Of a DNA stretch of 64,000 bases, positions 1 through 9,598 are shown piece by piece. The position numbers were made by a program, and so were the translations under genes. Position 1 is the first letter of the stretch; each line of letters opens with the position of its first letter. The notes below the pieces were generated by a model. It was not told the DNA's origin. It ran no database searches and saw nothing but the letters and a program-made list of their open reading frames with translations. This DNA is from Ruegeria faecimaris. Its GTDB lineage: Bacteria; Pseudomonadota; Alphaproteobacteria; Rhodobacterales; Rhodobacteraceae. Location of the stretch: positions 1,197,136 to 1,261,135 of the forward strand of contig NZ_FXTE01000001.1 in assembly GCF_900182615.1 (NCBI RefSeq), read 5' to 3'.

Positions 1-596
1 GCCCGGACGCAGAACAAGCCGGCCAGCGGGCTCTGGGTGGGGCCGCACTGGCGTTGACCTCACGGCTGGACGGGGGTGCAAAAGCGGCCGAGGATTATCA
101 GCGCGCCGATAACATGACCCTTCAGCTTTCGGCTTTGTCCTGCCTGTTGCGTGCGGGCAAAGGGGAACAGGAACTGAACGCGTTTTATGACCGGTGGCAA
201 GATGACCGGCTGGTGATGGACAAATGGTTCGGCCTGCAGGTGGCGATGTCAGCCCCGGCAGAGACTGCAGATATCGTAAGCCACCTGACCGGGCATCCGG
301 ATTTCAACTGGAAGAACCCGAACCGTTTCCGGGCTGTTCTAGGGGCATTGGCGACGAATCACGCCGGTTTCCACCGTGCTGATGGAGCTGGTTATTCTCT
401 GCTGGCGGACTGGCTGATCAAACTGGATCCGGTCAATCCGCAGACCACGGCGCGGATGTGTTCGGCATTCCAGACGTGGAAGCGGTATGACGCAGATCGC
501 CAGGCCCTTATCCGCAACCAGCTGACCCGCATCGCCGAAACGCCAGACCTTTCACGGGACACGACCGAAATGGTGACGCGCATCCTGAACGCATGA
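1..596 (+). CDS. pepN: Aminopeptidase N (M1 family), C-terminal part
   Basis: Only the last ~198 codons are present; the gene begins left of the window, and the open frame already runs from base 3. The fragment reads as the all-helical C-terminal ARM-repeat domain of proteobacterial PepN-type alanyl aminopeptidases, with segments such as DNMTLQLSALSCL, DRWQDDRLVMDKWF and NPNRFRAVLGALATNH that are typical of this family. The catalytic gluzincin domain (GAMEN, HEXXH) lies outside the window, so activity cannot be judged here. PepN removes N-terminal residues from cytoplasmic peptides. The stop overlaps the start of the next gene by 4 bp (ATGA), which suggests translational coupling. Confidence 0.9.
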   Translation, partial: PDAEQAGQRALGGAALALTSRLDGGAKAAEDYQRADNMTLQLSALSCLLRAGKGEQELNAFYDRWQDDRLVMDKWFGLQVAMSAPAETADIVSHLTGHPDFNWKNPNRFRAVLGALATNHAGFHRADGAGYSLLADWLIKLDPVNPQTTARMCSAFQTWKRYDADRQALIRNQLTRIAETPDLSRDTTEMVTRILNA

Positions 597-1021
597 CCCC
601 CTATTCCTATACACGGCATAACAGGTCACCGCAGGTCATCGCCATTCTGCTGTCGGTCTATTCCGCGCTGGCGGTGTTGTTCATCGCCTTTGATGCCGTC
701 TGGTGGCTGATTGGCCTGCTGGCCCTGTTCACCCTGCCCGCATTATGGGACTTTGCACAAAACACCCGTTCGGGGCTCCGGCTGGATCAGGATGGGCTGC
801 GGTGGTTCTCGGGGCGGCGCGAGGCTGGCGTAAGATTGAGCGAAATCGACCATGTGCGTCTGGATACACGCTGGGATTTCTCGGTGCGCATGTCGCTGGT
901 GCTGACCTCGGAAAAGCGGATTCGCCTGCCCGATGAGTCGACCCCTCCGCATAAGGAACTCGAGTCCCGCCTGAAAGAGGCTGGTCTAAAGGTTGAACGG
1001 CATCATTTCGGCCCATTTTGA
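593..1021 (+). CDS. Small membrane protein of unknown function
   Basis: This 142-residue protein starts inside the pepN stop codon. Two hydrophobic segments (about residues 15-35 and 36-54) are followed by a soluble C-terminal half rich in charged beta-strand-like sequence (for example LRLDQDGLRW and KRIRLPDE). That layout resembles small bacterial proteins with a PH-like cytoplasmic domain behind a membrane hairpin, but I recognise no named family. Coupling to pepN suggests co-expression, though not a shared function. Confidence 0.75.
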   Translation: MTPYSYTRHNRSPQVIAILLSVYSALAVLFIAFDAVWWLIGLLALFTLPALWDFAQNTRSGLRLDQDGLRWFSGRREAGVRLSEIDHVRLDTRWDFSVRMSLVLTSEKRIRLPDESTPPHKELESRLKEAGLKVERHHFGPF

Positions 1022-1150
1022 AACGATCCCGAGCCTCAGGGCGCATTGACCGGAACAAAGCGACAATAAGACGGTTGTAGCTTGAATTTGAGCCAAATAG
1101 AGGCCAGTCTTTAAAGCTAGGTTACGATTTTTTTTGTTTCGAGTGTAAGC

Positions 1151-2410
1151 ATGTTCCGGTTTCTGATGGCCCAAAAGGCCCGCGTTCCACATCCATCCTT
1201 GAAAATTGCGTCAGATTTCGACGCCGCCGATGCAGTGCTGGCCGCTGCTCTGCCAGATCAGGGTTCGGTAAATATCCCCGTCGCAAATGTCTCGGCCGAT
1301 GAACTGATCGGTCAGGACGTCATCGAACTTGGCCGCGATCTGGCCCGTCAGGATCGGTGGGCAGACCTTTCTGCAAAGATGCGTGCCGCCGATGACGCAC
1401 GCGAAACTGCGCCCGATGGGATGCCAATCGCGGATTTGCTGGCATTCGGCGCTCGGTCCGATGTGGTGCTGGCGGTCGAACACGCTCTGTCCGATTATCG
1501 GGCATTGTCAGACTATGATCTTCTTGGCGGAATTTCTGAGCTAGAGGATGAAATGCGGGCGCATGAGGATGATCCGATGATCGCCCTTGTTGTGGCTATG
1601 GCGCATATTGACCTGGCCTGGGCGTGGCGTGGCACTGCGACAAACGCAGTTCTTCCCCCCTTACACCGGTCTCGCTGCACCGCCCATTTCGACCGCGCGG
1701 CCGATATCCTGCCAAAATGCCGCGAAGCCGCGCCCAACAATGCGCTGGTTGCGGCTGTTGGCTGTGCTCTGCTGGCAGGTCAGCGCAAGTCCAATCTGCG
1801 CGTGGCTGATCAGTATGAACAGTTGATTACGTTGGACCCGCATAACCAACGCCATATGCGTGCAATGGGCACTCATCTGCTGCCACGCTGGTTCGGCAGC
1901 TATGAAGAGCTTGAGGTTCAGGCCCTGCGCAATGCAGCCCGTACCCATGACCTTTGGGGCGCCGGTGGCTACACGTGGGTCCAGTTTGATGCCATCGCCC
2001 TGGACGACGAAGCCTGCGCACGGCTGGATATCGAATATTTCCTGCAGGGTTTGCACGATATTCTGCGCAACCGCCCCGATCAGCAGATGGTCAATATGCT
2101 GGCTGCCTATTGTGCGATAACCATCCAGAACGGCCTTGGGGGGAATGAAAAGGCCGACGCGGTGCGCGCTCAGATCCACGACGCGGCCAACTGGCTGATC
2201 CGTGATCACCTGACCGAACTGCATCCGCTGATCTGGGCCCATGCGGCACAAGGGTTCAATAACTCGGTCCGCATCAACTCGCCCGAACGGTTTGCAGCCC
2301 GCGGGCACCGCGATGCGTTGCGGGCAATCGGTGACCTGTTTCGCGAGGAACTGCGCAGCGGCATGGATGTGACCTTTACTCCGACAGGGTTGCACCTGTC
2401 CGGACACTGA
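1151..2410 (+). CDS. Hypothetical helical-repeat protein
   Basis: This 419-residue cytoplasmic protein has no signal peptide or membrane segment. Alanine-rich helical stretches from residue ~130 to 260 (for example AHFDRAADILPKCREAAPNN and DQYEQLITLDPHNQRHMRAMG) have the spacing of tetratricopeptide-like helices, so a protein-interaction role is possible. I do not recognise a named family. The start is the first ATG of the frame; its upstream SD is weak (gagtg). It stands alone, 129 bp after the previous gene and 70 bp before gatB, on the same strand. Confidence 0.75.
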   Translation: MFRFLMAQKARVPHPSLKIASDFDAADAVLAAALPDQGSVNIPVANVSADELIGQDVIELGRDLARQDRWADLSAKMRAADDARETAPDGMPIADLLAFGARSDVVLAVEHALSDYRALSDYDLLGGISELEDEMRAHEDDPMIALVVAMAHIDLAWAWRGTATNAVLPPLHRSRCTAHFDRAADILPKCREAAPNNALVAAVGCALLAGQRKSNLRVADQYEQLITLDPHNQRHMRAMGTHLLPRWFGSYEELEVQALRNAARTHDLWGAGGYTWVQFDAIALDDEACARLDIEYFLQGLHDILRNRPDQQMVNMLAAYCAITIQNGLGGNEKADAVRAQIHDAANWLIRDHLTELHPLIWAHAAQGFNNSVRINSPERFAARGHRDALRAIGDLFREELRSGMDVTFTPTGLHLSGH

Positions 2411-2480
2411 TTCCCCCTTGCCCCTTTGGCGCGCCGGGCCTAATACGCAGGCTTAGACTTCTGCGGAAATGAGGCGCGCC

Positions 2481-3992
2481 ATGCTCGACCTGACATACGA
2501 AATGCCTAAGCCCAAAACCATTGCCGGGGCCAAGCACGATTGGGAACTGGTAATCGGGATGGAGGTGCATGCGCAGGTCTCGTCCAATGCCAAGCTGTTC
2601 TCTGGCGCGTCGACCCAATTCGGGGCCGAGCCGAACTCGAACGTGGCCTTTGTGGACGCGGCAATGCCGGGGATGCTGCCGGTGATCAACGAATATTGCG
2701 TCGAACAGGCCGTGCGCACTGGGTTGGGCCTGAAAGCCGATATCAACCTGAAATCGGCTTTTGACCGCAAGAATTATTTCTACCCCGACCTTCCGCAGGG
2801 TTATCAGATTTCCCAGCTTTATCAGCCTATTGTCGGCGAAGGTGAAGTTTTGGTCGAGATGGGCGACGGCACCGCGCGCATGGTGCGGATCGAACGCATC
2901 CACATGGAACAGGACGCGGGCAAGTCGATCCACGACATGGACCCGCATATGTCCTTCGTCGACCTGAACCGAACCGGTGTTTGCCTGATGGAGATCGTCA
3001 GCCGCCCCGACATTCGCGGCCCGGAAGAGGCCGCCGCCTATATCGCCAAGTTGCGTCAGATCCTGCGCTATCTGGGCACCTGTGATGGCAACATGCAGAA
3101 CGGCAATTTGCGGGCAGACGTGAACGTCTCGATCTGTTTGCCGGGGGCCTATGAAAAGTATCAGGAAACACAGGATTTCTCGCATCTGGGCACCCGTTGT
3201 GAGATCAAGAACATGAACTCGATGCGCTTCATCCAGCAAGCCATTGAGGTCGAGGCCCGCCGCCAGATCGCCATCGTCGAAGGTGGTGGCAAGGTCGATC
3301 AGGAAACCCGCCTGTATGACCCGGACAAGGGCGAAACCCGCTCGATGCGGTCCAAGGAAGAAGCGCATGATTATCGCTATTTCCCTGACCCTGACCTGCT
3401 GCCGCTAGAGATCGAGCAGGCCTGGGTTGACGACATCGCCGCCAACCTGCCCGAGCTGCCTGACGATAAAAAAGCGCGTTTTATCAGCACGTTCGGACTG
3501 ACGGACTATGACGCATCGGTGCTGACTGCTGATGTTGAATCGGCTGCCTATTTCGAAGAGGTCGCGCAGGGTCGCAATGGCAAACTGGCTGCAAACTGGG
3601 TCATTAACGAACTGTTTGGCCGCCTGAAAAAGGAAGATCACGAGATCACCGACTCGCCGGTTTCACCTGCACAGCTTGGCGGCATCATCGACCTGATTTC
3701 CTCGGACGCGATCTCGGGCAAGATCGCCAAGGACCTGTTCGAAATCGTCTATACCGAAGGCGGAGATCCGGCGCAGATCGTCGAAGACCGCGGCATGAAG
3801 CAGGTGACGGACACGGGCGCGATCGAGGCCGCTTTGGACGAGATCATAGACGCCAATCCGGCACAGGTCGAGAAGGCCAAGGTAAACCCGAAACTGGCCG
3901 GCTGGTTCGTTGGTCAGGTGATGAAGGCGACTGGTGGCAAGGCAAATCCCAAGGCCGTCAACGAGCTGATTGCCAAGAAACTGGGATCGTAG
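2481..3992 (+). CDS. gatB: Asp/Glu-tRNA amidotransferase subunit B
   Basis: The 503-residue protein is GatB, the kinase/tRNA-binding subunit of the GatCAB complex. GatCAB converts Glu-tRNA(Gln) and Asp-tRNA(Asn) to the amidated forms using ammonia from GatA. It shows the family N-terminus ([13 protein letters not shown]), the central core ([54 protein letters not shown]) and the C-terminal YqeY-like tail ending [15 protein letters not shown]. The second ATG is preferred to the one 12 bp upstream because GAGG sits 7 bp before it. gatA and gatC are not nearby. A strong hairpin follows the stop. Confidence 0.97.
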   Translation: MLDLTYEMPKPKTIAGAKHDWELVIGMEVHAQVSSNAKLFSGASTQFGAEPNSNVAFVDAAMPGMLPVINEYCVEQAVRTGLGLKADINLKSAFDRKNYFYPDLPQGYQISQLYQPIVGEGEVLVEMGDGTARMVRIERIHMEQDAGKSIHDMDPHMSFVDLNRTGVCLMEIVSRPDIRGPEEAAAYIAKLRQILRYLGTCDGNMQNGNLRADVNVSICLPGAYEKYQETQDFSHLGTRCEIKNMNSMRFIQQAIEVEARRQIAIVEGGGKVDQETRLYDPDKGETRSMRSKEEAHDYRYFPDPDLLPLEIEQAWVDDIAANLPELPDDKKARFISTFGLTDYDASVLTADVESAAYFEEVAQGRNGKLAANWVINELFGRLKKEDHEITDSPVSPAQLGGIIDLISSDAISGKIAKDLFEIVYTEGGDPAQIVEDRGMKQVTDTGAIEAALDEIIDANPAQVEKAKVNPKLAGWFVGQVMKATGGKANPKAVNELIAKKLGS

Positions 3993-4015
3993 ATCTTTCG
4001 GTTTTGCTGATTTCG

Positions 4016-4060
4016 GCGGCGGGACTTTAGCCTTTGCGCAAAGTCCCGCCGCTTGTCATT
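4016..4060 (+). terminator. Hairpin terminator after gatB
   Basis: A perfect 13-bp stem (4016-4028 with 4040-4052) with an 11-nt loop lies 24 bp after the gatB stop and is followed by a T-rich stretch, TTGTCATTTGT. The U-tract is interrupted, so termination may be partial. Confidence 0.7.
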
Positions 4061-4174
4061 TGTGGCACCAGGCCCGCACCAGCAGATGTGCCGGAATTCG
4101 CCCGCCGCGCTATGATGACTTTCCCATTGTGATCAACCTGCTAGATTACTCGGAACTTACAGGTAGGAATTCCG

Positions 4175-4606
4175 ATGCCCCGCTACGAATACAAAGTTGT
4201 CCCTTCCCCCCAAAAGTCTGCCAAGACCAAGGGTGAAAAGTCAGCCGAGGGACGTTTCGCTGCTTCTATTGAACAAGCGCTAAACCAGATGGGGCAGGAT
4301 GGCTGGGAATATCAACGCGCCGAGTTGTTGCCCAGCGAGGAACGCTCCGGCCTGACTGGCAGCACCGTGAACTGGCGCAATGTGCTGATATTTCGCCGTG
4401 AAATTGATGTGCCTGTTGCCCCGACACCTAGCCCGACCGAAACGAAGGATGGCGTTGCTCTTGCTCAACCTGTTCCTGGACCCGATACCGTTCAGGCCCC
4501 GGCCCCCATTGCGGAACAGGCCAAAGAGCCGCCTTTGTCGCTGAAAGGTGCTGAAACAGAAAAATCGGAAGACGAAACTGCAGAGATTGAAGGTCAAAAA
4601 ACCTGA
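4175..4606 (+). CDS. DUF4177 domain protein
   Basis: The 143-residue protein begins MPRYEYKVVPSP, and residues 1-75 match the DUF4177 pattern (short YEYKVV strand, LNQMGQDGWE helix, then a strand ending NVLIFRRE). The C-terminal half is a Pro/Glu/Ala-rich low-complexity tail. Function is unknown. The start is supported by AGGTAGG seven bases upstream. It is an isolated gene that converges with the glycosyltransferase on the other strand. Confidence 0.8.
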   Translation: MPRYEYKVVPSPQKSAKTKGEKSAEGRFAASIEQALNQMGQDGWEYQRAELLPSEERSGLTGSTVNWRNVLIFRREIDVPVAPTPSPTETKDGVALAQPVPGPDTVQAPAPIAEQAKEPPLSLKGAETEKSEDETAEIEGQKT

Positions 4607-4661
4607 TTGCCCTAACCGGGTCTGTAAAAAAAAATGGCTGTCAGGAGTTGCGTTTTGAATC

Positions 4662-5723
4662 TCAGCTCGTGACGTCGCGAATTAGCGTGTCCCATTGGGC
4701 AAAGACCTGATCTGGGGACAGATCGGCCTTTAGCGTAGGTGACACCTTGGACATCTGCGCCCTGAGGTCGGGTTCATGGATCAGCTTCAGCACTGCCTGT
4801 TCCAAACCACTGACATCGTTGACGGGAACCAGATATCCGTTCCGTCCGTTTTGAATAAACTCTGACGGACCGTAATCGCAATCGAAAGACACGACCGGTA
4901 TCCCGCTGACCGCCGCCTCAGCGACGACATTGTGAAACCCTTCGAACCGCGAGGTCGCTACCAGAATGTCCGCGCGCTGCGCCCATTCCCCGACCTCGAT
5001 CGTATTGCCCGGCAGCCGAGCAACCGACTGTAGCCCCAGATCATCGCGCAGTTTCTGCAGATTTTCCCGCTCGCTGCCCTCACCATAGATAATCAGCCTG
5101 GTATCTGGAGCTTGGGAATGAATGCGCTGCATCGCCTGCAGCAGCATGTCGAACCCCTTTTGCCGAACGAGGCGGCCAACCGCGACCAATTGCACACCCC
5201 GCCTCGTGCCAGAGGATTCAACTCGCTCAAAGGGGAGGATCGGGTTCGGAATAACCATCCCCTTCTTACGCAAAGTGAAGGGAAGATCCGCCAATCCGCG
5301 ATGTGTCAGCCCGACAACCTTTGCTGCCTTTATCCCCGCAATCCCCTGAAGCGGTGCCCAAAGGGGATGTGCGTCCTGTCGCAGCGGATTATTGCGTTCA
5401 GAAATGATAACGGGAATCCCGGTTCCAACGCTGGCCAGAAGAGTCTGAACATTCACCTTGGTCAGGAATGAGATTACAACGTCCGGTCGAAATTTCTTTA
5501 TGACAGAGCGGATATGCGCAATACGTGACGCCTGTCCCGTCACCTTTTCTGCAACGCTGAGTTCAACATTGAGATGCATCGGGAAATAGGGACCATCGGT
5601 CGGCATCTGAAAACCGGTAACGTGAACAGCACAACCGCGCCGGGCAAAATGCCCTGAAAGCATGGCTATTACTTTCTCTGCCCCCCCAGGCCCAAATCCA
5701 GCCTGCACAAAAAGAACTCTCAA
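4662..5723 (-). CDS. GT4-family glycosyltransferase
   Basis: A GT-B fold retaining glycosyltransferase of family 4. The N-terminal domain opens with LRVLFVQAGFGPGGAEKV. The C-terminal sugar-nucleotide domain carries QLVAVGRLVRQKGFD, RLIIYGEGSERE and the EX7E motif EGFHNVVAE followed by SGIPVVSFDCDYGP. It probably transfers a sugar during capsule, EPS or LPS synthesis; donor and acceptor cannot be read. The start is uncertain: TTG at 5723 gives the canonical RVLFVQ N-terminus and has AGGT 8 bp upstream, while ATG at 5744 and 5795 are in frame but have weak SDs. No other polysaccharide gene is adjacent. Confidence 0.88.
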   Translation of the reverse strand: MRVLFVQAGFGPGGAEKVIAMLSGHFARRGCAVHVTGFQMPTDGPYFPMHLNVELSVAEKVTGQASRIAHIRSVIKKFRPDVVISFLTKVNVQTLLASVGTGIPVIISERNNPLRQDAHPLWAPLQGIAGIKAAKVVGLTHRGLADLPFTLRKKGMVIPNPILPFERVESSGTRRGVQLVAVGRLVRQKGFDMLLQAMQRIHSQAPDTRLIIYGEGSERENLQKLRDDLGLQSVARLPGNTIEVGEWAQRADILVATSRFEGFHNVVAEAAVSGIPVVSFDCDYGPSEFIQNGRNGYLVPVNDVSGLEQAVLKLIHEPDLRAQMSKVSPTLKADLSPDQVFAQWDTLIRDVTS

Positions 5724-6006
5724 AACCAAATACCTGAAAAACATCCCGTCAATTGAGGGTAGATTAGGGCCCGCGTTCGAGCAACTGTTATGCATGGAAT
5801 GTTTTCACATTCAGACTGAATTTCCTGATTTGTTGCCATCACTGCAAGAAACCGGTCGAAATCACCAAAACACCGAAAAATTACCGGCCGGCTTTCACCT
5901 ATCCAACCCGCGACCCTGTGCCAATCTCTGAACGATCACGGCAAAACCCGCGAATTGTCTTCGCTGCAGGAGTGCGACCGTTCCGGGCCGCGTTACAAAA
6001 GCCTGC

Positions 6007-6261
6007 CTAAACACCGATATCCAATGCCAAAGCATGGATCCGCGGCACGATATCTCCAAGCGCTTTGTGCACTGCGCGGTGGCGGGCAACGCGAGATTGC
6101 CCCTCGAATGCAGCCGCGCGGATTCGGATGTTGAAATGGCTTTCACCACCTTCTTGGAATCCGGCATGCCCGCGGTGGCTTTCGCTGTCGTCAACGATTT
6201 CAAGCTCATGTGGATCAAACGCCGATTGCAGGCGGCTTCGCATTTCTTCGGTCACGGTCAT
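6007..6261 (-). CDS. bolA: BolA family protein
   Basis: This 84-residue protein has the BolA fold signature: a helix (EEMRSRLQSAF), then LEIVDDSESHRGHAG, then HFNIRIRAAAFEGQSRVARHR and a helical VHKALGD end. BolA proteins bind monothiol glutaredoxins and Fe-S clusters and influence morphology and stress response. ATG at 6261 is chosen over the in-frame TTG at 6279 because it gives the standard BolA N-terminus and has a GAGCG 5 bp upstream. It is divergent from the J-domain gene, as in many Rhodobacterales. Confidence 0.93.
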   Translation of the reverse strand: MTVTEEMRSRLQSAFDPHELEIVDDSESHRGHAGFQEGGESHFNIRIRAAAFEGQSRVARHRAVHKALGDIVPRIHALALDIGV

Positions 6262-6368
6262 TTTTACGCTCAGCGGCAAAAATATTACCGCCCCCCTCTT
6301 CTACTTTCGGCTGCTTAGACTAAACTGCTGCCTCCGAGTCGAGAAGATGCGTTCTTAAGGATCATAGC

Positions 6369-6995
6369 ATGACGAAATCAGACCCATTTGGATTCGATAT
6401 GTCCGTCTCCAGCGCGAAGAAAAAAAACCCGCGTGGACGGCGTGGTATGTCTGGCGCGTCTGAAACTTCGGTGCGAATCTGTGACCATGAGGGCTGTGAA
6501 GAGCCTGGTAAATTTCGGGCCCCGAAAGCACCGGATGTTTTGGATGATTTCTTCTGGTTCTGCCAGCAGCATGTGCGCGAGTATAACCAGAAATGGAATT
6601 TCTTCGACGGCACGACCGAGGCCGAAATGAATGCTCAACAGTCTAAGGACAAAGTCTGGGAGCGTGAAACCAAACCCATGGGCGATCCCGAGGCACGTGC
6701 CTGGGCCCGTTTGGGAATCGAAGACCCGCACCAGGTGCTGGGCGCGAACAGTACCCAGAACAAAGGGCGCACTACAGGCGGAGGCGGCCGCCGCCTGCCC
6801 CCAACCGAACGTCGCGCTATCGAGATTCTGGAAGCCAATGACAGCTGGTCCAAGGCCGAAATCCGAAAGACCTATAAAAAGCTGATCAAGGTGTTGCACC
6901 CCGATATGAACGGCGGCGACCGTTCTCAGGAAGAGCAGTTGCAAGAGGTTGTCTGGGCGTGGGATCAGATCAAGGACAGCCGGAATTTTAGGTAG
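6369..6995 (+). CDS. C-terminal J-domain protein (DnaJ-like)
   Basis: The 208-residue protein has a C-terminal J domain (about residues 150-208) with KKLIKVLHPDMNGGD; the HPD motif (177-179) is the DnaK-stimulating site. The N-terminal two thirds contains CxxxGC-type cysteines (RICDHEGCEEPG) and FFWFCQQHVREYN and has no glycine/phenylalanine-rich or zinc-finger DnaJ modules, so it is a specialised co-chaperone rather than DnaJ itself. It is usually found beside bolA and cobS/cobT in this group. It converges with the Hint gene, whose stop is 5 bp away. Confidence 0.9.
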   Translation: MTKSDPFGFDMSVSSAKKKNPRGRRGMSGASETSVRICDHEGCEEPGKFRAPKAPDVLDDFFWFCQQHVREYNQKWNFFDGTTEAEMNAQQSKDKVWERETKPMGDPEARAWARLGIEDPHQVLGANSTQNKGRTTGGGGRRLPPTERRAIEILEANDSWSKAEIRKTYKKLIKVLHPDMNGGDRSQEEQLQEVVWAWDQIKDSRNFR

Positions 6996-7000
6996 TGGGT

Positions 7001-7903
7001 TCAGTGCGCGAACGTATCGCGTAACGCAGCAGCTTCGGGGCGTTTTAGGCAACGTACGCGCGTTTGCTCAAAAGCGGGTGCCGCGTTTCGCAGTTCGGGA
7101 AATAGCTCACGGAGTTCCTCGGCATCTTCCCGATCGAAGGACATCACCGCCATTTCACCTAAAAACAAACTTTCAGTTGGCAAACCATTCGACAACAGTA
7201 TCGCGTGGCGACAGCAAGCAATATGGTAGTATGTAACGGGATCATAAGTATTTACTTGGCGAATTGTATGATCGTTAACGAGATGAACTGCCGCGGCGAA
7301 AACTTTTGGCTCTCCAAACAGCAACTCTGCGCGCCAACCCTCCACGACAATCCTATGTTGTGGAGAAACGTACAAATCTCGGTCAGGCAGTCCTTTTCCG
7401 AATGCACCTTTCTGAATGCAAACCGGACGTAACTGGGGGTTTCGCTTCAAAGCTTCTGCCTGCAGGGTCTTCTCTCCGATCCACTCGATGCGTAGCAGTT
7501 CACCACTGGAAGCACGCACTTTGTCACCAACAGCGAGTTCCTCAACAGCGCGACAGCCACTTTCAGTTTCAATCAATGTCCCTTTCACGAAACACGGCAC
7601 CGTTCCAGCGGGCAACCTAACGGTTACCCCAATCGAGGCATTGTTGCCATTTCCAGGCCCGCTGGAGGCTCTGACGATCAAACTCAGAGTTGTATTTGGG
7701 GGAACAATAACCCCCGGCTGCAGGTCCACTGTTAGTAAACCAGCACTGGAAATCGTAACCGAGTAATCTGAAGGGGAAAGAAGTCCGTCATCTGTTACAG
7801 ATACAAACCAAGACGCTGGCTTGCTGGAGTTGTAGTCCACAGAAAATGTGTCCGTGTTCGGAGGAAAGAAAATCCTCGTTGGACCGGTAATTACTAAAGC
7901 CAT
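7001..7903 (-). CDS. Hint-domain (Hedgehog/intein-type) protein
   Basis: The 300-residue protein has an N-terminal ~100-residue beta-rich domain (Ser/Thr/Asn-rich, no signal peptide seen) and then a Hint_2-type domain. The presumed nucleophile is Cys104 in PCFVKGTLIET, followed by AVEELAVGDKV and the block-B histidine His183 in YVSPQHRIVV. Such proteins are abundant in Rhodobacterales; self-cleavage is proposed for some, but the role is generally unknown. The gene lies between the J-domain gene and cobS, which are otherwise close neighbours, so it may be an insertion. Asn-rich linkers and the long gene-poor flank (7904-8521) agree with acquisition. Confidence 0.85.
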   Translation of the reverse strand: MALVITGPTRIFFPPNTDTFSVDYNSSKPASWFVSVTDDGLLSPSDYSVTISSAGLLTVDLQPGVIVPPNTTLSLIVRASSGPGNGNNASIGVTVRLPAGTVPCFVKGTLIETESGCRAVEELAVGDKVRASSGELLRIEWIGEKTLQAEALKRNPQLRPVCIQKGAFGKGLPDRDLYVSPQHRIVVEGWRAELLFGEPKVFAAAVHLVNDHTIRQVNTYDPVTYYHIACCRHAILLSNGLPTESLFLGEMAVMSFDREDAEELRELFPELRNAAPAFEQTRVRCLKRPEAAALRDTFAH

Positions 7904-8521
7904 GGCAACCTTTTACTTATTACTTAAACTAAGTCCAAAATAGTGTACCACCTCCACAACACATTTCAATATCTGCACGTGACGAGCCGCAAGTTGTGAC
8001 GATTTCTTGTGGCATTTGCCCGAGGTCACTTTCCCGTTCGCCGAAAGTGTTGCCCTGCCTAGTTTCTACACGTCCTTAGGATGACGCTGAATCCAGAAAC
8101 TGCCATCTCGACGTCTGGTATTGCCAACTGACAGTTCTGGCTCGCGACTAGCAAAGAAATCTGCTGTGTACTTGAGCAACTTGCAAAAAGCCCCATGAGA
8201 CCATTTTTCATATGTCTGATAAGGTCATTTTCAACATTTGGATTATTGAATACTTACCTGCATACAGCATTTCCGACACATGGATCGGCATGTGCGTCCG
8301 AACAGGCCGCAGTGCCTTTGTTGACAAACGCGGCTTGACCTGCACCTGGTACGCGTCGCGACCAAGGATCGCCCGCGCGTCAATAGGGCCAGTTTGAAAG
8401 AAAAACCTGCTCACCTTTCCAAGGGGGCCGCTTTCCCTTGCCCTTATCTGCAATATGTTGCACCACACACGGGTTCAGAAGCCCGCGCGGGGGCCGCGGT
8501 ATCAGGATAAGGACGACAGGC
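7904..8521. other. Gene-poor stretch upstream of cobS
   Basis: No supportable gene is seen in these 618 bases between the divergent Hint gene and cobS. Short frames here lack SD sequences and family character. The region must hold promoters for both neighbours; I could not assign a convincing -35/-10 pair. Confidence 0.6.
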
Positions 8522-9505
8522 ATGGATTGGCCGATTGACGCAAACGCAAAACCAACAGAAGAGATTTCGGTCCGAGATGTGTTCGGCATCGATTCTGGCA
8601 TGCAGGTCAAACGCTTTTACGAACAGACAGAACGGGTTCCCGAGATCGACCCGACATATAAGTTCGACCCAGATACGACGCTGGCAATCCTCGCAGGGTT
8701 TACCCATAACCGCCGCGTGATGATTCAGGGTTATCACGGCACCGGTAAATCGACCCATATCGAGCAGGTCGCTGCGCGACTGAACTGGCCGGCCGTGCGC
8801 GTCAATCTGGACAGCCATATCAGCCGGATCGACCTCATCGGCAAGGATGCGATCAAGCTGCGTGATGGCAAACAGGTCACGGATTTCCACGAAGGAATTC
8901 TGCCCTGGGCTCTGCGTAACCCTGTTGCTATCGTCTTTGACGAATACGATGCCGGGCGCGCAGACGTGATGTTTGTGATCCAGCGCGTTCTGGAAACCAA
9001 TGGCAGCCTGACCCTGCTGGACCAGAACGAGATTCTGACCCCGCACAAGTATTTCCGCCTGTTTGCCACCGCCAATACTGTTGGCCTGGGTGACACAACC
9101 GGCCTGTATCACGGCACACAACAGATCAACCAAGCCCAGATGGACCGTTGGTCTCTGGTCGCGACGCTGAACTACCTTAGCCATGACGCAGAAACGATGA
9201 TCGTTCTGTCCAAAGCGCCGCACTACAACACGGCCGAGGGCCGCAAGATCGTCGCTCAGATGGTCACCGTTGCCGATCTGACTCGGACTGCATTCATGAA
9301 CGGTGATCTTTCGACCGTGATGAGCCCCCGAACGGTAATCAACTGGGCGCAAAACGCCGAGATTTTCCGCAATGTCGGCTATGCTTTCCGCCTATCCTTT
9401 CTGAACAAATGCGACGAGCTGGAGCGCCAGACAGTAGCCGAGTTCTATCAGCGGTGTTTTGACGAGGAACTCCCGGAAAGCGCTGCAAGCACCAGCTTGG
9501 GATAA
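8522..9505 (+). CDS. cobS: Cobaltochelatase subunit CobS
   Basis: The 327-residue AAA+ ATPase forms a ring complex with CobT and, with CobN, inserts Co2+ into hydrogenobyrinic acid a,c-diamide in the aerobic cobalamin route. It shows the CobS N-terminus ([19 protein letters not shown]), Walker A GYHGTGKS (70-77), Walker B AIVFDEYD (about 136-143) and a sensor region [12 protein letters not shown]. The start at ATG 8522 is supported by AAGGAC upstream and gives the usual length. cobT follows but is separated by an unrelated minus-strand gene. Confidence 0.96.
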   Translation: MDWPIDANAKPTEEISVRDVFGIDSGMQVKRFYEQTERVPEIDPTYKFDPDTTLAILAGFTHNRRVMIQGYHGTGKSTHIEQVAARLNWPAVRVNLDSHISRIDLIGKDAIKLRDGKQVTDFHEGILPWALRNPVAIVFDEYDAGRADVMFVIQRVLETNGSLTLLDQNEILTPHKYFRLFATANTVGLGDTTGLYHGTQQINQAQMDRWSLVATLNYLSHDAETMIVLSKAPHYNTAEGRKIVAQMVTVADLTRTAFMNGDLSTVMSPRTVINWAQNAEIFRNVGYAFRLSFLNKCDELERQTVAEFYQRCFDEELPESAASTSLG

Positions 9506-9520
9506 CAAAATATACGGAAT

Positions 9521-9554
9521 TTCCGGGGGCTTGTGCGTGGCACAGGCTTTCGGA
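9521..9554. terminator. Candidate terminator between convergent genes
   Basis: A 10-bp stem with three G-U pairs (9521-9530 with 9545-9554) lies 15 bp after the cobS stop and ahead of a convergent gene. No clear U-tract follows, so this is tentative. Confidence 0.35.
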
Positions 9555-9598
9555 AGCTCTTGCAGGGCCACATCATCAAAAGCTACGAAAGTTAGCTT

